Positions 13,571 to 24,953 of a stretch of 64,000 nt of DNA are shown here, in pieces; positions within the stretch are counted from its first letter, which is position 1; each line of letters begins with the position of its first letter. Location: the NCBI GenBank assembly GCA_021234155.1, contig JAJEKV010000054.1, forward strand, positions 6,654,655 through 6,718,654, in the 5' to 3' direction. Position numbers and translations under genes: made by a program. Origin of the DNA: Isoetes taiwanensis (lineage: Eukaryota > Streptophyta > Lycopodiopsida > Isoetales > Isoetaceae). Under the pieces are notes generated by a model, which was not told the DNA's origin, made no database searches, and saw only the letters and a program-made list of their open reading frames with translations.

Positions 13571-13945
13571 TTTCTTGACTCGCAAGTCAAGAAAGGCAAC
13601 AAAAGTGAAAACGCAAGTTTGATGCCCTTTCGACTTCCGCGAGTCGAAAAGGAAGCTCGAATAAAAGCGGTCTGAGAGACTTTCTCAACTGGGCGAAGTC
13701 GAGAAAGGCCCTCAAGGCCCTCTAAAGTCTTTCTCGACTCGCGAAGTCGAGAAACGTGAGCTTCGAAAAAAAAAAAAAAAATAAAAATTCCATGTTTTAA
13801 GTAGAAAAAAAGTTTTTGAGGGCCTTTACGTGAGAAAAGACCCTCAAGGCTTCTAATGGCCTTTTTCGGCTCAGCGAGTCGAGAAAGGCAGCTTCAGAGT
13901 GAAAACGAAAGTCTGAGGGCCTTTCTCTCGAATCGAAAGGGCAAC
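13571..13945. repeat. Array of ~26-bp palindromes (CTTTCTCGACTCG...CGAGTCGAGAAAG type)
   Basis: At least six imperfect palindromes begin near 13571, 13628, 13679, 13732, 13861 and 13920. The consensus arm is TTTCTCGACTCG with its complement after a 2-5 bp centre. The best copies are at 13571-13597 and 13732-13757. Spacing is mostly 51-59 bp, with one larger gap that holds an A-tract. Spacers share words such as CTGAGGGCCTTT and CCCTCAAGGCC. A related pairing recurs at about 15880-15915. The arms are unrelated in sequence to the arrays at 17400-17660 and 27599-27969. Confidence 0.75.
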
Positions 13946-14005
13946 TCGAAGAGAAAAACACGCTTTTTTCAGGGCCAGAGGTTATCTTTGCAGAGGTACC
14001 ATTTG

Positions 14006-14200
14006 TTCACAAAACCTATTAAACCAATCTAAACCTATGCATTAAAGCTATGAAAGCTATACATTAAAAATATGTAAATCTATGTAATAAACCTATGAAA
14101 GCACGTTTAAATGATTAAACCAATGTAAACCTGTGCATTAAACTTATGAGAGCCTATTAAACCTATGCATTAAATCTATTAATATGTAAACCTTACATTG
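14006..14200 (+). repeat. Degenerate tandem repeat (AAACCTATGCATTAAA type)
   Basis: The words AAACCTATG, CATTAAA and TATGAAAGC recur many times across about 195 bp with variable spacing. It directly follows the palindrome array and may be part of the same repetitive end region. Confidence 0.6.
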
Positions 14201-16055
14201 CGTTAGGAACTATTGTCCCCATTTTGTGTCTTAAACCTTCAAAATGGATTAAAACAAGGTGTAAAGTATATCATGATCTTCAAAAAGTTAATTTTTTACC
14301 TTAGAATAAGAAATATATGCCTAGAAAACGTGCACCATAGCAACATAATGTGAAACTTGTGAAAATAGTAGCAGACACATAAGAAGAGAAATTGGGGACG
14401 TATAAATAAACGTCAAATTATAATCGTATATTAGCATTTATTTTTAACCCGCTCCCATGATTGAAATTTAAAATTTGGTACATACCTTTGAGACGAAGAT
14501 CCTTTGTACCACATAGCCATAGCTCCGACAAAAAAGAAGAGTTGAAAATTTTCTAAGAAGCTCGGCCCGCATACCTTCCAAGAAGCCATACCGATCCCTC
14601 CCTAGCTCTTTGGATATGCATAGAGGTTGATTGATGGCGGGGTTGGATTTAGGAGGGCCATCGGGGATTATCTCGTCATTCTCATTTCATACGCCCGAGC
14701 AGCTACAAGGATCGGGAGGATGAACACAAATGAGCAAAGAATCCAGGGAGACAACAACAATTATGAGCTACAACGATGGAGCTTTCTGTTCCGTCTTCAC
14801 CTCCGTTGTCATCTATGGCAGAGCCGACCATGACCTATGATGAAGACTATGGAAACTAGCAGGCATTTCATGGCCGCGTTGCAGGTAAAGAAATTAGTAT
14901 AGATCCAACAACAACTTCATTAGCTGCCATGGCCAAACAAGAATTCTCGTGTGTATGCTTGCCTTATTTTTGCAGGGATCGTAAAGAAAATCAAGGATAT
15001 TACGTTGTGATGAGACGTGGTCTTGTGTTGAAAAAATAAAACCCTTTCCTTGGATGATAGCCGCTACTCCTGCTGCTAGTAGGGTACTCTGGAGCTATGT
15101 TGCAGAGAAATGCCAAAGGCATCAACTATGCCTTGCTTGACCTTACCTTAGCTTGGTGGGAGCGAGCAAATGCTGTAATGTTATATGCCTTCTGCTGCAA
15201 TCAACTTCAGATGGATGGAGCCATAACCAATTATTTTGATGCTTGTGTGGACCCAAATCTTAGATAAGGAAAAAACCCTTTAGCAGAGTGGTTTCCTCTA
15301 TGAACGAACCAGAATAGGAATTTGGACCCAAATTTGCTCCAAGATTCCTTGTTGAGTGTGTCAAGAAAACTAGACTGTGTGATTGCAGAGCCGTGGATGG
15401 GCTTCATGCTGTGGAGGTGCCTAGAGATTTTGCCAAGAGATTTTGTTGCCTTTGCCGAAGTCCAGCGCCTGCGTCTCTTGGGAGAAGGAGAAGATGTTCG
15501 CTTTTTGCCAAGTCCGCCATTCCGCCGAGAAGGAGAAGATGTTCGCCTTTGCCGGGTCCAGCTTTACAGGCGGAGTTGGTGTCGAATGCCATGTCCTCAA
15601 AGTCTGGATGCATAATAACAAGAATTAAACCTTCGGTAAGAAACTCTGATTCTCGTCGCATTGTTATCAATTCTTGCCTTTGCCGTTGTTGCTCCACAAG
15701 TTCGTTTCTCTTATTGGATTCTTCTTCTATAACCCTGTACTCTTCTAATCTGTATTAACCGCAAAGTTTCTCCTTCCATATGGAGATGCCTTGCCATTGA
15801 TGCGGAGGCTGATCACTCTGTTTCTCGAGCGGAGGAGAAGAATCTGTGCAGTTACAAGGAGGGGCTTCCACAGCCTTATGCCTTCTCGACTAGTGAGTTG
15901 AGAAGGTTGAGAAATCTAGAATTTGATTTAGTAATAGTTTATTTTTATTTTTTATTATGTGATATTTAAAATATGAGATTTAATTTTTTTCTTTAATTTA
16001 TAATATTTAGTTTTTATTTATTTTTTGAAGGGGAGATCCTCTCCCCCTCCAACTC
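14201..16055. other. Intergenic; small internal duplication, no gene recognised
   Basis: No domain was recognised. At about 15480-15555 the word GAGAAGGAGAAGATGTTCGC occurs twice about 47 bp apart, making a small tandem duplication that opens frames on both strands. At about 15880-15915 a CTTCTCGACTAGTGAGTTGAGAAG hairpin resembles the units of the 13571-13945 array. From 15915 to 16030 the sequence is strongly AT-rich. Confidence 0.4.
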
Positions 16056-16059
16056 TCGT

Positions 16060-16382
16060 TGCCCGTTGCACCATTATAGTCCCTTTGCCCAACCTTCCCC
16101 CCGTCTTCTCCTTCCCTCCCTCCCTCCCTCCTTCTTTTTGCCATGTTTTTTCTTTCCCTTTGCCCCTTTCCCTAAAACCCTCCCTCTCCTGGTTGTCCTT
16201 TGCCCCTCTCCCTAAACCCCTCCCTCTCATGGCTTGCCCCTCCCTCTCCCCCTCATCTCTCCCCCCCTACCTCTCCTACCTCTCCCCCTGCTCCCTTTGC
16301 CTCCCTCCCTCCGTCCCTCCCTCCCTTCCATCTCCCCTTCCTTCCTACCATTCTTTCTCCACCGTCTCCCCTTCTTTTCTCG
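16060..16382 (+). repeat. Polypyrimidine tract (CCCTCC/CTCCCT rich)
   Basis: Over about 320 bp the plus strand is nearly all C and T, with repeated CCCTCC, CTTCC and CCCTCTCC words. The proline/serine/leucine-rich frames on this strand and the glycine/arginine-rich frames on the other are products of low complexity. Such homopurine-homopyrimidine mirror-like sequence can form triplex (H-DNA) structures; whether it does so here is not shown. Confidence 0.75.
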
Positions 16383-16569
16383 GATTGTTCTTTGTAAATG
16401 TTATTGTTGTTTTATTAAGAAAACATTCTATTCAAGCATTCAATTAAAAAAGAAAAATTAGTTTGAGTCTCATTTTCAGTCTGGATCCCAAATGTTGAAA
16501 TGTGACCCACTTTAATTGAATGCGACTTCCTACCATCACGAAGCAAAACATCAAAGCTCTCCCAGGATA

Positions 16570-17223
16570 TTAGACTTGCAGCTGGAGGCCTCTCTCTGCA
16601 CAAGCATGACATGATCTATTATTTTGGTTCCCAATTGGATCCATTATCTTACCCATTGAAAGCTCGACCTTTGATACACCCAAGAACTCATAGTCTATAG
16701 CATCCCGAGGATCACTAAAGACTATGTTAGCCTCCGAATATTTAGATTCAATGCAGGAGTGAAGAATGTAGCATGATAAATGAAGTAGATCTGTTCTGAA
16801 GTAGTAGACTGTCTCATCTTCAGGCTTAAACATCTTGAGGCCAAGACGGGCATCTAGTTTCTCCCCTGCTCCAATCTCCTCTACTATCTCATTCTCCTCC
16901 ATTGTTGCAGTGTTGCTTGATTCACCAAAGTGGGTAGTGAAGCTGATGTCTGGCGGGCTATTGACAGATGGTGGGCTGCTACATGAATCCTCTGAAGATG
17001 GCAAATGAAGGGATGTTCCCAAAGACGTATCATCAGTTTAGGGGCACTCAACAGGTTTTACGTCCCTTTTTGGCCACTCAATAAATGTTCCTACTGCTTC
17101 TCCAATGTTATCTGCCCCCCCGCAAGGGACTGGCAGGTCAGTGGCGGGAACCACAGACTCTGTCACTTCTATTGCCACATTCATGGGGTGCACATCCTTG
17201 CGATGAAGAGTTGTTCTTTTCAA
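16570..17223 (-). pseudogene. Plant transposon ORF remnant (DUF8039/Ulp1-type CACTA-like protein)
   Basis: One minus-strand frame is open from 17223 to 16570 except for a single TAA at 17038-17040. The upstream part contains LPVPCGGADNIGEAVGTF followed by IEWPKRDV. This matches my memory of the conserved segment found N-terminal to Ulp1-like protease regions in ORFs of plant CACTA-type transposons. The downstream part (YYFRTDLLHLSCYILHSC) resembles the start of the Ulp1-like region of such ORFs, but the protease catalytic residues are not reached. The family call rests on motif recall without a search. A GGCGCC-palindrome region begins about 180 bp upstream of its 5' end. Confidence 0.45.
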
Positions 17224-17399
17224 AAGATGGCCCCTAGCAACAATTGTCCTCCCAACGAACAGGTTGTACAGAGAAAACTAAACCTGCATTTAACAAAAAA
17301 AAAAATTAGAACAACATATCAAATGCAAGGAAAATGAAAAACAGACAAAAATGGCGCCATATTATAATTTTTTTTGTCTTTTCTTGGACATTTTGGAAG

Positions 17400-17660
17400 G
17401 TAAAGGCGCCACGGCGCGCCATTTATAGAGAGTGACACCCTAGGGTGGGAACATTAGCACCAAAGGGCACCATGGCACCATTTAGACCCATGTGGCTATT
17501 GCACCAAATGGCCCATGGCGCAATTTACTTCAAAACAAATGCTTTGAATCATAAAGGCCCATGGCGCCATTTGGTGGCTAGGCGCCATGGCGGCATTTAG
17601 TGGCTAGCCACCAAATGGCTCCATGGCGCCTTTATGATTCAAACAGCCATGGCGCAATAT
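17400..17660. repeat. GGCGCCATGGCGCC palindrome cluster with a ~35-bp-arm hairpin
   Basis: Variants of GGCGCCATGGCGCCATTT recur near 17407, 17466, 17505, 17555, 17580 and 17620. Within it, 17546-17580 and 17605-17640 are inverted copies with one mismatch and one indel, separated by a 24-bp loop that itself contains GGCGCCATGG. The whole can fold into a long hairpin. Similar GGCGCCA words return at 19009-19428. Confidence 0.75.
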
Positions 17661-17709
17661 GGAGGATTGGGCTTACAGTGGCATGAGCATTTTCCTAGAG
17701 AATATTTTT

Positions 17710-17934
17710 GAGGTGCTTATATTATGCATTCTTGCTCATATTGATAAATATGTGCCAATAGGAGCAGCTATGTATAACAAAGGACCCCGAATAATATCCT
17801 CTAGATGCAAAACTGCCATAAGACCCAATATTGGAAAAAAATGCGCCAATGAAGGATATGAATGAGGTGCCTATGTTATGTATTCTTGCTCATATTGATA
17901 AGAACGTGTCAATATGAGCAGGTATGCATAACAA
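17710..17934 (+). repeat. 71-bp direct repeat pair with internal hairpin
   Basis: 17710-17780 and 17864-17934 are two 71-bp copies, 154 bp apart, differing at roughly ten positions. The second copy contains a perfect 12-bp inverted repeat, TGCTCATATTGA at 17887-17898 and its complement at 17909-17920; in the first copy it is imperfect. Confidence 0.75.
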
Positions 17935-18156
17935 CAGCACCCCATTAACATTCCACAACGGCACCTTGGCGCAATTTAGCAGCAATAGAAAAATCCTGGT
18001 AATTTTGGCTTCAGGTGAACAGCATGCAGTGGGGTCATGAAATGTTAAGATTCGGAATGTTAAGACTTACTTGATGTTGCTCAGGTCCATTTCAATGCAA
18101 ACTGCTGAAGCAAAAGATTGGAACGGTTCTAAAGAACTCCAACTGAAAATCATTGA

Positions 18157-18240
18157 GCACTCAAAGATCTGCTCTTCGAATCGCTTGGCGCTCAAAGATC
18201 CGCTCTTGGAATCGTTGGGCGCTCAAAGATCCGCTCTTGC
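18157..18240 (+). repeat. 31-bp tandem repeat, 2.7 copies
   Basis: Units start at 18157, 18188 and 18219, giving an exact 31-bp period, with consensus beginning GCGCTCAAAGATCCGCTCTT. The last unit is cut short at 18240. Since 31 is not a multiple of three, a coding role is unlikely. Confidence 0.85.
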
Positions 18241-18439
18241 TAGTGCTTGCCTGTGAGTATTCGCCGAATAGCACGCATATGTCATACAAAAGATTTACCA
18301 AAGCACCTGAAAAGATGAGCACGCAAGCGAGCGGTAGCCAACGCAACAATGCGAAGACGAAAATGCCTAAGATGGCGACGTCGGCGTCGCTGTCAGATCA
18401 TCGTATTTATGAGGGCGATTGAGACAAAGACGGGCATTT

Positions 18440-18660
18440 ATAGGAGGACGAAATTCAAATTTGGGCGGGCGTTCAAGTTTCCAAATTTGGGCGGGCGCGC
18501 GTTCAATTTTCAAATTTAGGCGGGCGGGCATTTTAAATTCAAAATTTGGGCGGGCGGGCTTTTGAATTTCAAAAATTGGGCAGGCTTTTGAAATTCAAAA
18601 TTTGGGACGAGCGGGCTTTTGAAATTCCAAATTTAGGTGGGCGGGCGGGCGGGCGCTGAC
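18440..18660 (+). repeat. Degenerate ~35-bp tandem repeat alternating GGGCGGGC and AAATTT blocks
   Basis: Six or seven units alternate a G-rich block (GGGCGGGC, expanded to four GGGC in the last unit) with a self-complementary AT block such as TTTGAAATTCAAAATTT. Unit length varies from about 30 to 38 bp. The G blocks and flanking short palindromes are regular enough to be one diverging tandem array. Confidence 0.75.
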
Positions 18661-19008
18661 TGGGCTGCCAGCTGGGTGGAGATCGACTGCTAGATTTATT
18701 GGAGGCCACGTCATTTGAAATCACACCCGTCAGCTTCCAGACGCTAGCACCTTCTCCTAGCCGCCAGCGCCCAGTGCCATTTGATCATATGCGCCTTTTT
18801 GGACGTCTTTTCAGCCAGTGCCCAGCTGCCAGGGTCCAGCGCTTTTCGCTTGGAGTTTTTTCTTGCCTTCACAACCTCCAGATTCATTCTCTCTCTAGCA
18901 CCTAGAGTTCGAGGCAAAATGGAGGCTACATGGGATCCAGCAGTCGGAGCCAGCGTCCTTCAAGACTCAGGTATGTTTTTTGTTTTGGTCTCAAGCCAGA
19001 CAGGTCTA

Positions 19009-19427
19009 GGTGCAAATGGCGCCACGTTGCCTGTTTGCAATGTCTGTCCTAAAAGATGCATGCTTGGTTTAGGCTATGTGGGGAAGGAAAATGGTGCCGC
19101 GGTGCCATTTAGCCCATTCATGTTAGTTGCATAGTAGAATACAAATATATTCAACAAGTTTGCAAACTTGAGTAAATAAAACAACAATACAGCATTGGAG
19201 ATGGAAATGGCGTCGTGGCACCACTTGATGGGAAACGGCGTCGTGGCGCTAGTTGACTTTTTCCATCGAGTGGCGCCACGATGCCATTTCCATCTCCAGA
19301 GCTGTATTGTTTTGCTTCATGTGCCATTTGCTTGCTTGCAATGTCTGCCCTAAGAGACGCATGCTTGGTTTAACTGGGGAAGGCAAATGGCGTCGCGACG
19401 CCTAGCCCATTCATGTTAGTTGCATAA
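19009..19427 (+). repeat. Direct repeat pair flanking a foldback
   Basis: 19009-19131 and 19319-19427 are diverged direct copies. Both contain TGCAATGTCTG, CATGCTTGGTTTA and end in TAGCCCATTCATGTTAGTT followed by GCATA. The second copy is interrupted immediately after this end by the chromovirus LTR at 19429. Between the copies lies the foldback at 19178-19313. Confidence 0.75.
19178..19313. repeat. Foldback with ~52-bp inverted arms
   Basis: The left arm 19178-19231 and the right arm 19263-19313 are inverted copies with only a few differences and small indels. They are separated by a 31-bp loop. Both arms include GATGGAAATGGC and a GGCGCCA-like core, tying it to the cluster at 17400-17660. 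Confidence 0.8.
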
Positions 19428-19428
19428 T

Positions 19429-20947
19429 TGTGACGTCCCCTACTTCTTCTACAATGCTCCCATCGTATCAGAAGGCGGAGTTCATCCCCCTGGCAGCCAA
19501 ACTGACAGGGGCCATCCACCTGACACCAATCCTAAATACTGGATCAATGAGGAAGAATGGATGGGTCATTTGCCCCTTCTTCCCTCGGGACCGTTCTAGC
19601 TGGGGAAGCGTGAATAAACATAAGCAGATGACATCAATATAGCAACAAGTCACCTCGAAGGGTGACTACACCACAACATAACATATGTAATAACAACATC
19701 AGTAGCATCAACATATGGGGAATCCTACCCAAGGCTCAGACTCATCGGGGATCGACTGACGGCTTGGATCTCCAGAAGTCAGTGCAGATAGAATTCATGG
19801 CAAATGGATTGGGCTGGCATAAGAATATGGTTGTTGGGTAGTCCACTCCATCTGCCCCTCCCGTGCACACTTTGCAGAGTTGGTTGAAGAGTCTTGGGAC
19901 TGGACCGTAGCCTACCGGGTGCATAGCCAAAGGGGCTACTGCTGGGTTGCATCTCCCCAGTCCCGATGAGGCAGGAGGAGAGTCTCCTCCCCTTCAGAGG
20001 CATGCATGCTCATCGCAGGCGACTAGAGGGCCACTGCCCGTATTCGACTTGAACCTCATTGAAGGTGACGCATCACCCAAAAGGTGTCGAGCTCATGCCT
20101 TGCCCACACACAGTGGCAAACCATTAAGCCTAGCCAGCTTAGATCCCCGGTAGGCTTTACACACCAGAGGGATCAATCAGTGATGGGACAAGTCCCCTTG
20201 TTTCACCGGTCTAGCCCCGCCACCCACAACCAGGCAGGCTCTTGTACACGGGCCGTATTAATTGGGAATTAATGAGGTTATCTAGGATCATATGCTACTG
20301 AAGGTTTCAGGGTCTCTACCCCCCCTTCCCACATACACAGGAGAGCATAGAATGGAACATCATCGTCATCAAGAACTGAAATGTTGAATAAGATCTAATC
20401 TATCTTACCTAAACATACAAGGTTAGGTTCTTTCGTTACGGCTGGTGATCTTAGGATCTACAAGGCTGATAGGACTGATCTAACATACTATCCTAACTCA
20501 TTGCCGGGCTAAGAGGCGGCTTTGCACAATAGAATCGCAAGTTACCCGATCCTTGACTAGCTCCAGCTCCCCCGATCGCGTCCATGCTCTCGTTCTTGCT
20601 GAAGATAGCTGCCCTTGATGAATCTAATGTTAGTGGCACCTGGCAATGTGGAATGGCAGCTTGCCTTGGCCGGAATGGCTCAAAATGCGAAAGGGGAAAG
20701 GTTTAGGGTTTCCCCTTTGGTTCCTTATATATGAACTTTTAGGGTTAGGTTAGAAGGGGCCAAATGGGGTATTGCCACTTGGCAAGGCGGTTTTAATTGC
20801 ATATGTTTAATATACATGCGCAACATACGAGTTTGCTTCCTAGGTACAACCCTTTACGGCTCTCAAATACTTGTCGTGATGACATGTATGTGTGACGTGG
20901 CAGTATAATATATGTATTCGAATCGTATGTTATGCTGGAATGTCACA
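19429..20947 (-). repeat. LTR of the chromovirus (3' LTR, minus orientation)
   Basis: The left edge reads TGTGACGTCC and the right edge GGAATGTCACA, so the terminal bases form the inverted repeat TGTGAC...GTCACA expected of LTR ends. The length is about 1.52 kb. It sits directly after a polypurine tract at the 3' end of the coding region. It carries no long coding frame. The element has no second LTR in the window, so age cannot be estimated from LTR divergence. Confidence 0.85.
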
Positions 20948-20961
20948 ATCTTCCCACCTTG
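20948..20961 (-). other. Polypurine tract
   Basis: On the minus strand CAAGGTGGGAAGAT lies directly before the LTR start TGTGACATTCC, the position of the plus-strand primer for reverse transcription. A similar purine run (CAAGGTGGGGAGAC) lies about 45 bp upstream and may be a duplicated tract. Confidence 0.75.
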
Positions 20962-21698
20962 AATTGATGTTGTCCTCAGCATCACGCGTCTCCCCACCTT
21001 GGAAACTTGCCTACCCTGCAATACATTTGATACATGTAGTTTTACAACATAATTACCCCAAGGTAATATTTTAATTTTCATAACACATCCTTGTTCAATA
21101 ACATAATGATAAGAGGTTCTTTCGCCCTCTTACTTTATCGTCTGTTATTCACAAAAATTTTATGGTTTACACCATTATCGTTAACATAGTTCCAAAATTC
21201 TTTAATAAAGGTTCCATATTGTCTCCTTGCAATACATTATGACAAAACATGTGTTGCAAGTCTTTGCAGTGCGATCTTCCAGCTGCTAGACTGATCTCCT
21301 ATTGGCCTGCAGGTCCAACACCACGTCAGTATACATTTAATTATTTTAAAGTTGGTTGTTAGGGAACCACCCATTAATTACAATTTATATGGATGCAAGG
21401 CTAATCTCCCGGCGTAAGAAGATTGTGTTTCTTCCATCTTGGCCGTGGAGACAGCGCCCTATCATGCCTAAGATGATCACTCATGCCTACACCTTTAGTT
21501 GCATTTGGCGTGAAGGGTGGCATCCTTCCCATATTTTGGCGTGAAGGATGACGTCCTTCCCGTAGTAGGCATTGACTAGAGGTGCTTTCCTATCAATGCA
21601 TGCCTGAATGACCTCTTATCTCTCAGGTTCGTCTACTTCCGTGGGACGGAAGTAGACTTTTTAATCTATCTCCCACTCACCTGTCGGTTCGGTGTCGA

Positions 21699-22010
21699 CT
21701 ACTTCGGTGACGAGCTGACCCTTGCATTGCTCCATGAATTGGGGGTACTGCTTCTCCAAATCTGAGTGTAGTACCCCCGTAGTGTCTTCACAGGTAAGTG
21801 CGTCCCTTTCACTAGGTATTGGAGAAATTGGGATTTTCTTGTCTTCTTATAAGCCATGTCAAGAAGAACCTCAGGGACAATTTCAAGCTGGTAATCCGTC
21901 ATTTTCAGTAACTCTGTTGTCTCCAATACTTCCTCTGGATTAGGAGAGTGCCTCTTCAGGAGACTTACATGGAAGACCCTATGGATTTTGAGATGTGTTG
22001 GTAGGTCCAA
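21699..22010 (-). pseudogene. Chromovirus integrase C-terminus and chromodomain
   Basis: The frame opens in the conserved tail after the integrase core (LKIHRVFHVSLLKRHSPNP) and continues into a chromodomain-like region around PEVLLDMAYKKTRK and LQYLVKGTHLPV. In chromoviruses this domain is thought to steer integration towards particular chromatin. It is separated from the upstream integrase frame by a break near 22015. The aromatic cage residues of a classical chromodomain are not clearly complete. Confidence 0.8.
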
Positions 22011-22019
22011 CTTGTAGGA

Positions 22020-23256
22020 TTATCTACCTACTCTTTTGGTTATCCTAAATAGCCCAGCCCATCTTGGAGCAAGCTTCTTGCAATTTCTGATGCGGAGCTT
22101 CGCTTGCTTGACTTTGATCTCCAGCCATACGTTGTCTCCAACATGGAATTCCCTTACCATTCTGTGCTTATCGGCTATGCTTTTCTGCCTACTTCTCGCT
22201 GCTAGAAGGTATCCTCTTACCTCCTCCACTAGCTGCTGCATATCCGATAATATCTGCTGGGACTTCCACTTTTGACACTGGATTGTGCCATGTATCTGGG
22301 TGAGACACTGGTACCCATAGTTAATCATGAAAGGAGACATTTGGAATGACTCTTGCTTGGTGCTATTGTAGGCCAAACATAATTTCTTAGCATGTCCTCT
22401 ATGATTCGGTTGGTTCGCTCCATCTGACCATCCGTCTGAGGATGGTATGCTGTGCTCATAGAGAGCTTCGTCTGAATGGTGGTAAATAAATCCTGCCAGA
22501 ATGCACTCATAAATTTTGAATCTCTATCCGAGATTACTTCCCTCGGCATCCCGTGGAGTCTAAAGATCTCTTTGGTGAACAGTACGGCAACGTCCATGTC
22601 ATGTCTGTGGTCCTACACGGCACGAAATATGCCATTTTCGACAACTTGTCCACTACCACCATTAATGCATCTTTGCCTCTTATAGTTCTCGGGAGTCCCG
22701 TAATGAAATCCATACTTAGGACTTCCCATTTTGCATTTGGCACAGGCAATGGCTCTAAAGTTCCTAGAATTCGGAGTTGCTCCGCTTTTGTCTGTTGGCA
22801 TAGTTGACACTCTCGAATGTGCCTAGCTATTTGCTTCTTCATGCCAGGTCAGAAGTAGCTGCTTCTGATCTTAAAATAGGTCTTCATGAACCCTGCATGC
22901 CCGGCTATGGAACTATTGTGTGTACCGTGGAGTATCAACTTCCTGACTCCCGAAGATTCTGGTACACACAATTTATTCTTGTGATATAGTAGGTTACCTT
23001 CCTTCTTATAATGCTTGAAGGTCTCTTTTTCCTTATCTGTTCTTGCCTCTTTAAAAAGGCTTGCCGACACTTCCTTGAAGTCTCGGTCTAGAGGCAACAT
23101 CTCTTCTATCTTCTTGCCAAACTCACTGGTAAGTGTTGATATGGCGTTGGTGTGGGCTCTTGTCGTCAAGGGGTGCCTTGAGAGCGCGTCCACAACCACA
23201 TTGAGCTTGCCTGGCTTGTATGTGATGACAAAGTCGTACTCCTCCAGGAACTCCAT
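22020..23256 (-). pseudogene. Integrase region of the chromovirus
   Basis: The first frame ends the RNase H domain (ITYKPGKLNVVVDALSRH), then shows the integrase zinc-binding part with His residues around HNSSIAGHAGF and CQLCQQTK near 22800. The catalytic core shows SMDFITGLP (first Asp), ISDRDSKF (second Asp) and HPQTDGQMERTN with the following Glu region. The tail VGDNVWLEIK leads into the chromodomain. The frame is broken near 22845, 22600 and 22375, so no complete integrase can be made. Assignment is from the classic retroviral integrase motifs. Confidence 0.9.
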
Positions 23257-24718
23257 CCATCTTCTTTTGCCTCAAGTTGAGCTGTGGTTGGGTGAAGACA
23301 TATTGTAGACTCTGATGGTCTGTATCCAATTGGAACCTCCTTTCCAATAGATAATGCCTCCATATTCTCAATGCTCTCACCACTGCTAGCAACTCCTGGT
23401 CATGGGTTGGGTAGCGCGTTTTGGCGTCGTTCATCTTCCTTGAATCATATGCTACCACCCTCCCTTCCTACATCAAGACCCCTCCTGTTGCGATCTTGCT
23501 GGCATCTGTTGCCACCAACTTATCTTTCTCTAGATCTGGCAAGACTAAGACTGGCGCGGTCGTTAAAGTTTCCTTCAACATCTCAAATGCTGCATGGGCC
23601 TTCCTTTGCCAATGACCCGCCAAATCTTTTACCTTTTCTGCTTTGGTGAGATCCGTCAATGGAGCTGCTACCTTTGCAAAGTTCTTGACGAACTTCCTAT
23701 AATACCCTGCTAAGCCGAGGAAGCTCCTCACTTCATGGATGTTCGATGGTGACGGCCAATCAATTACCGCTTCAATCTTTGCAGGGTCGGTGGAGATTCC
23801 TTCTGCTGTGATTATATGCCCCAAGTATTCTACCCTTTTTGTCGCGAAGTGACACTTGGATAGCTTTACATAAAGCTGATGCCTCCTCAACTTTTCAAGT
23901 ACTTTTCTCAAGTGTTGGGCATGCTCCTCCAAGGATTTGCTGTATGCTAGAATGTCATCAAAGAAAACTATGATGAATGCATCTAGGAACTCGCGAAAAA
24001 CATCGTTCATGAGCCTCATGAAGGTTGCTGGAGCGTTGGACAATCCAAATGGCATCATTGTGAACTCATAACGGCCATATCTCATCCTGAATGCCGTCTT
24101 ATGGATGTCCTCTTCCTTGATTCTAATCTGGTGTTAGCCTGACCTCAAATCTATCTTGAAAAAAACCTTTTCTCCCTACAGTTGATCCATCAAATCATCT
24201 GATCGAGGTAGAGCATATTTGTTCTTGGTGGTGTGCTTGTTCAATTGACGATAGTCAATGCACATTCTGAGACTTCCATCCTTCTTCTTGACGAAGAGTA
24301 TTGGCGCTCCAAATGGGGAGACACTAGGTCTTATAAACCCTAGGTCTAGCAACTCCTGCAATTGCTTCTTCAATTCCGCCAACTCCTGAGGTGACATCCT
24401 GTAGGGCGCCTTACTTGTTGGCTTTGTTCCTGGCTCAAGTGCTATTTCACACTCGACTCCTCTGTAAGGTGGAAGTTGCTTGATCTCATCTGGGAACAAA
24501 TCATGGAATTCCTTCACTAACTTGGCTATGGGCTTTGGGAGCTTTCTCAACGCTTTGACCTGTTTGTCTTCCTCTGCCTCTTGCTCGTCAACTTTGAGTT
24601 TAAAGACATAGGCCACTTGCTCCTTCCTTATGCATCTAAGTAGCTTCTTACTAGACATGCATTGCATGATTGGGGTGACTTCTTTACATGTTATCTCAAT
24701 GACCTTGCCCTCTGGCAT
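23123..24718 (-). pseudogene. Reverse transcriptase and RNase H of the chromovirus
   Basis: RT runs from about 24718. Visible motifs are [47 protein letters not shown] and the catalytic FFDDIL near 23960. RNase H follows with TDHQSLQYVF and surrounding residues. A tyrosine position in the segment usually read as SGYHQIRI is a stop here (near 24135), and further frame breaks occur near 23460 and 23260. Length and motif order are typical of Ty3/gypsy, and the element is unable to make a full polyprotein. Confidence 0.92.
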
Positions 24719-24953
24719 TGTTAAGGTTACTTTTCACTTCCCACAATCAATCAGGCTCCAGCCGCTCCAAGGTATTCCATGCCTATGATCAAGTCATACT
24801 TGCCGATGTTCATTACTTCCGCTACCATTCCAACATTGATACCTGGCAAGTCTATGTCGAAGTTGATCCTCTTCCCTGCTGTGTGTCGGATTGCCTCACT
24901 TGCCAACATAACCGGTCTAGGCTTGGACTTCAAAGGCTTCAGCTTCAACATCT

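Noticed and set aside
16018-16461. Proline/serine/leucine-rich ORFs on plus and Gly/Arg-rich ORF on minus
   Set aside because: All lie in the polypyrimidine tract and are low-complexity by-products.
17546-17640. microRNA precursor
   Set aside because: The hairpin is long enough, but arms are built of a repeated GGCGCC motif found elsewhere in the window, which points to repeat structure and not to a miRNA gene.
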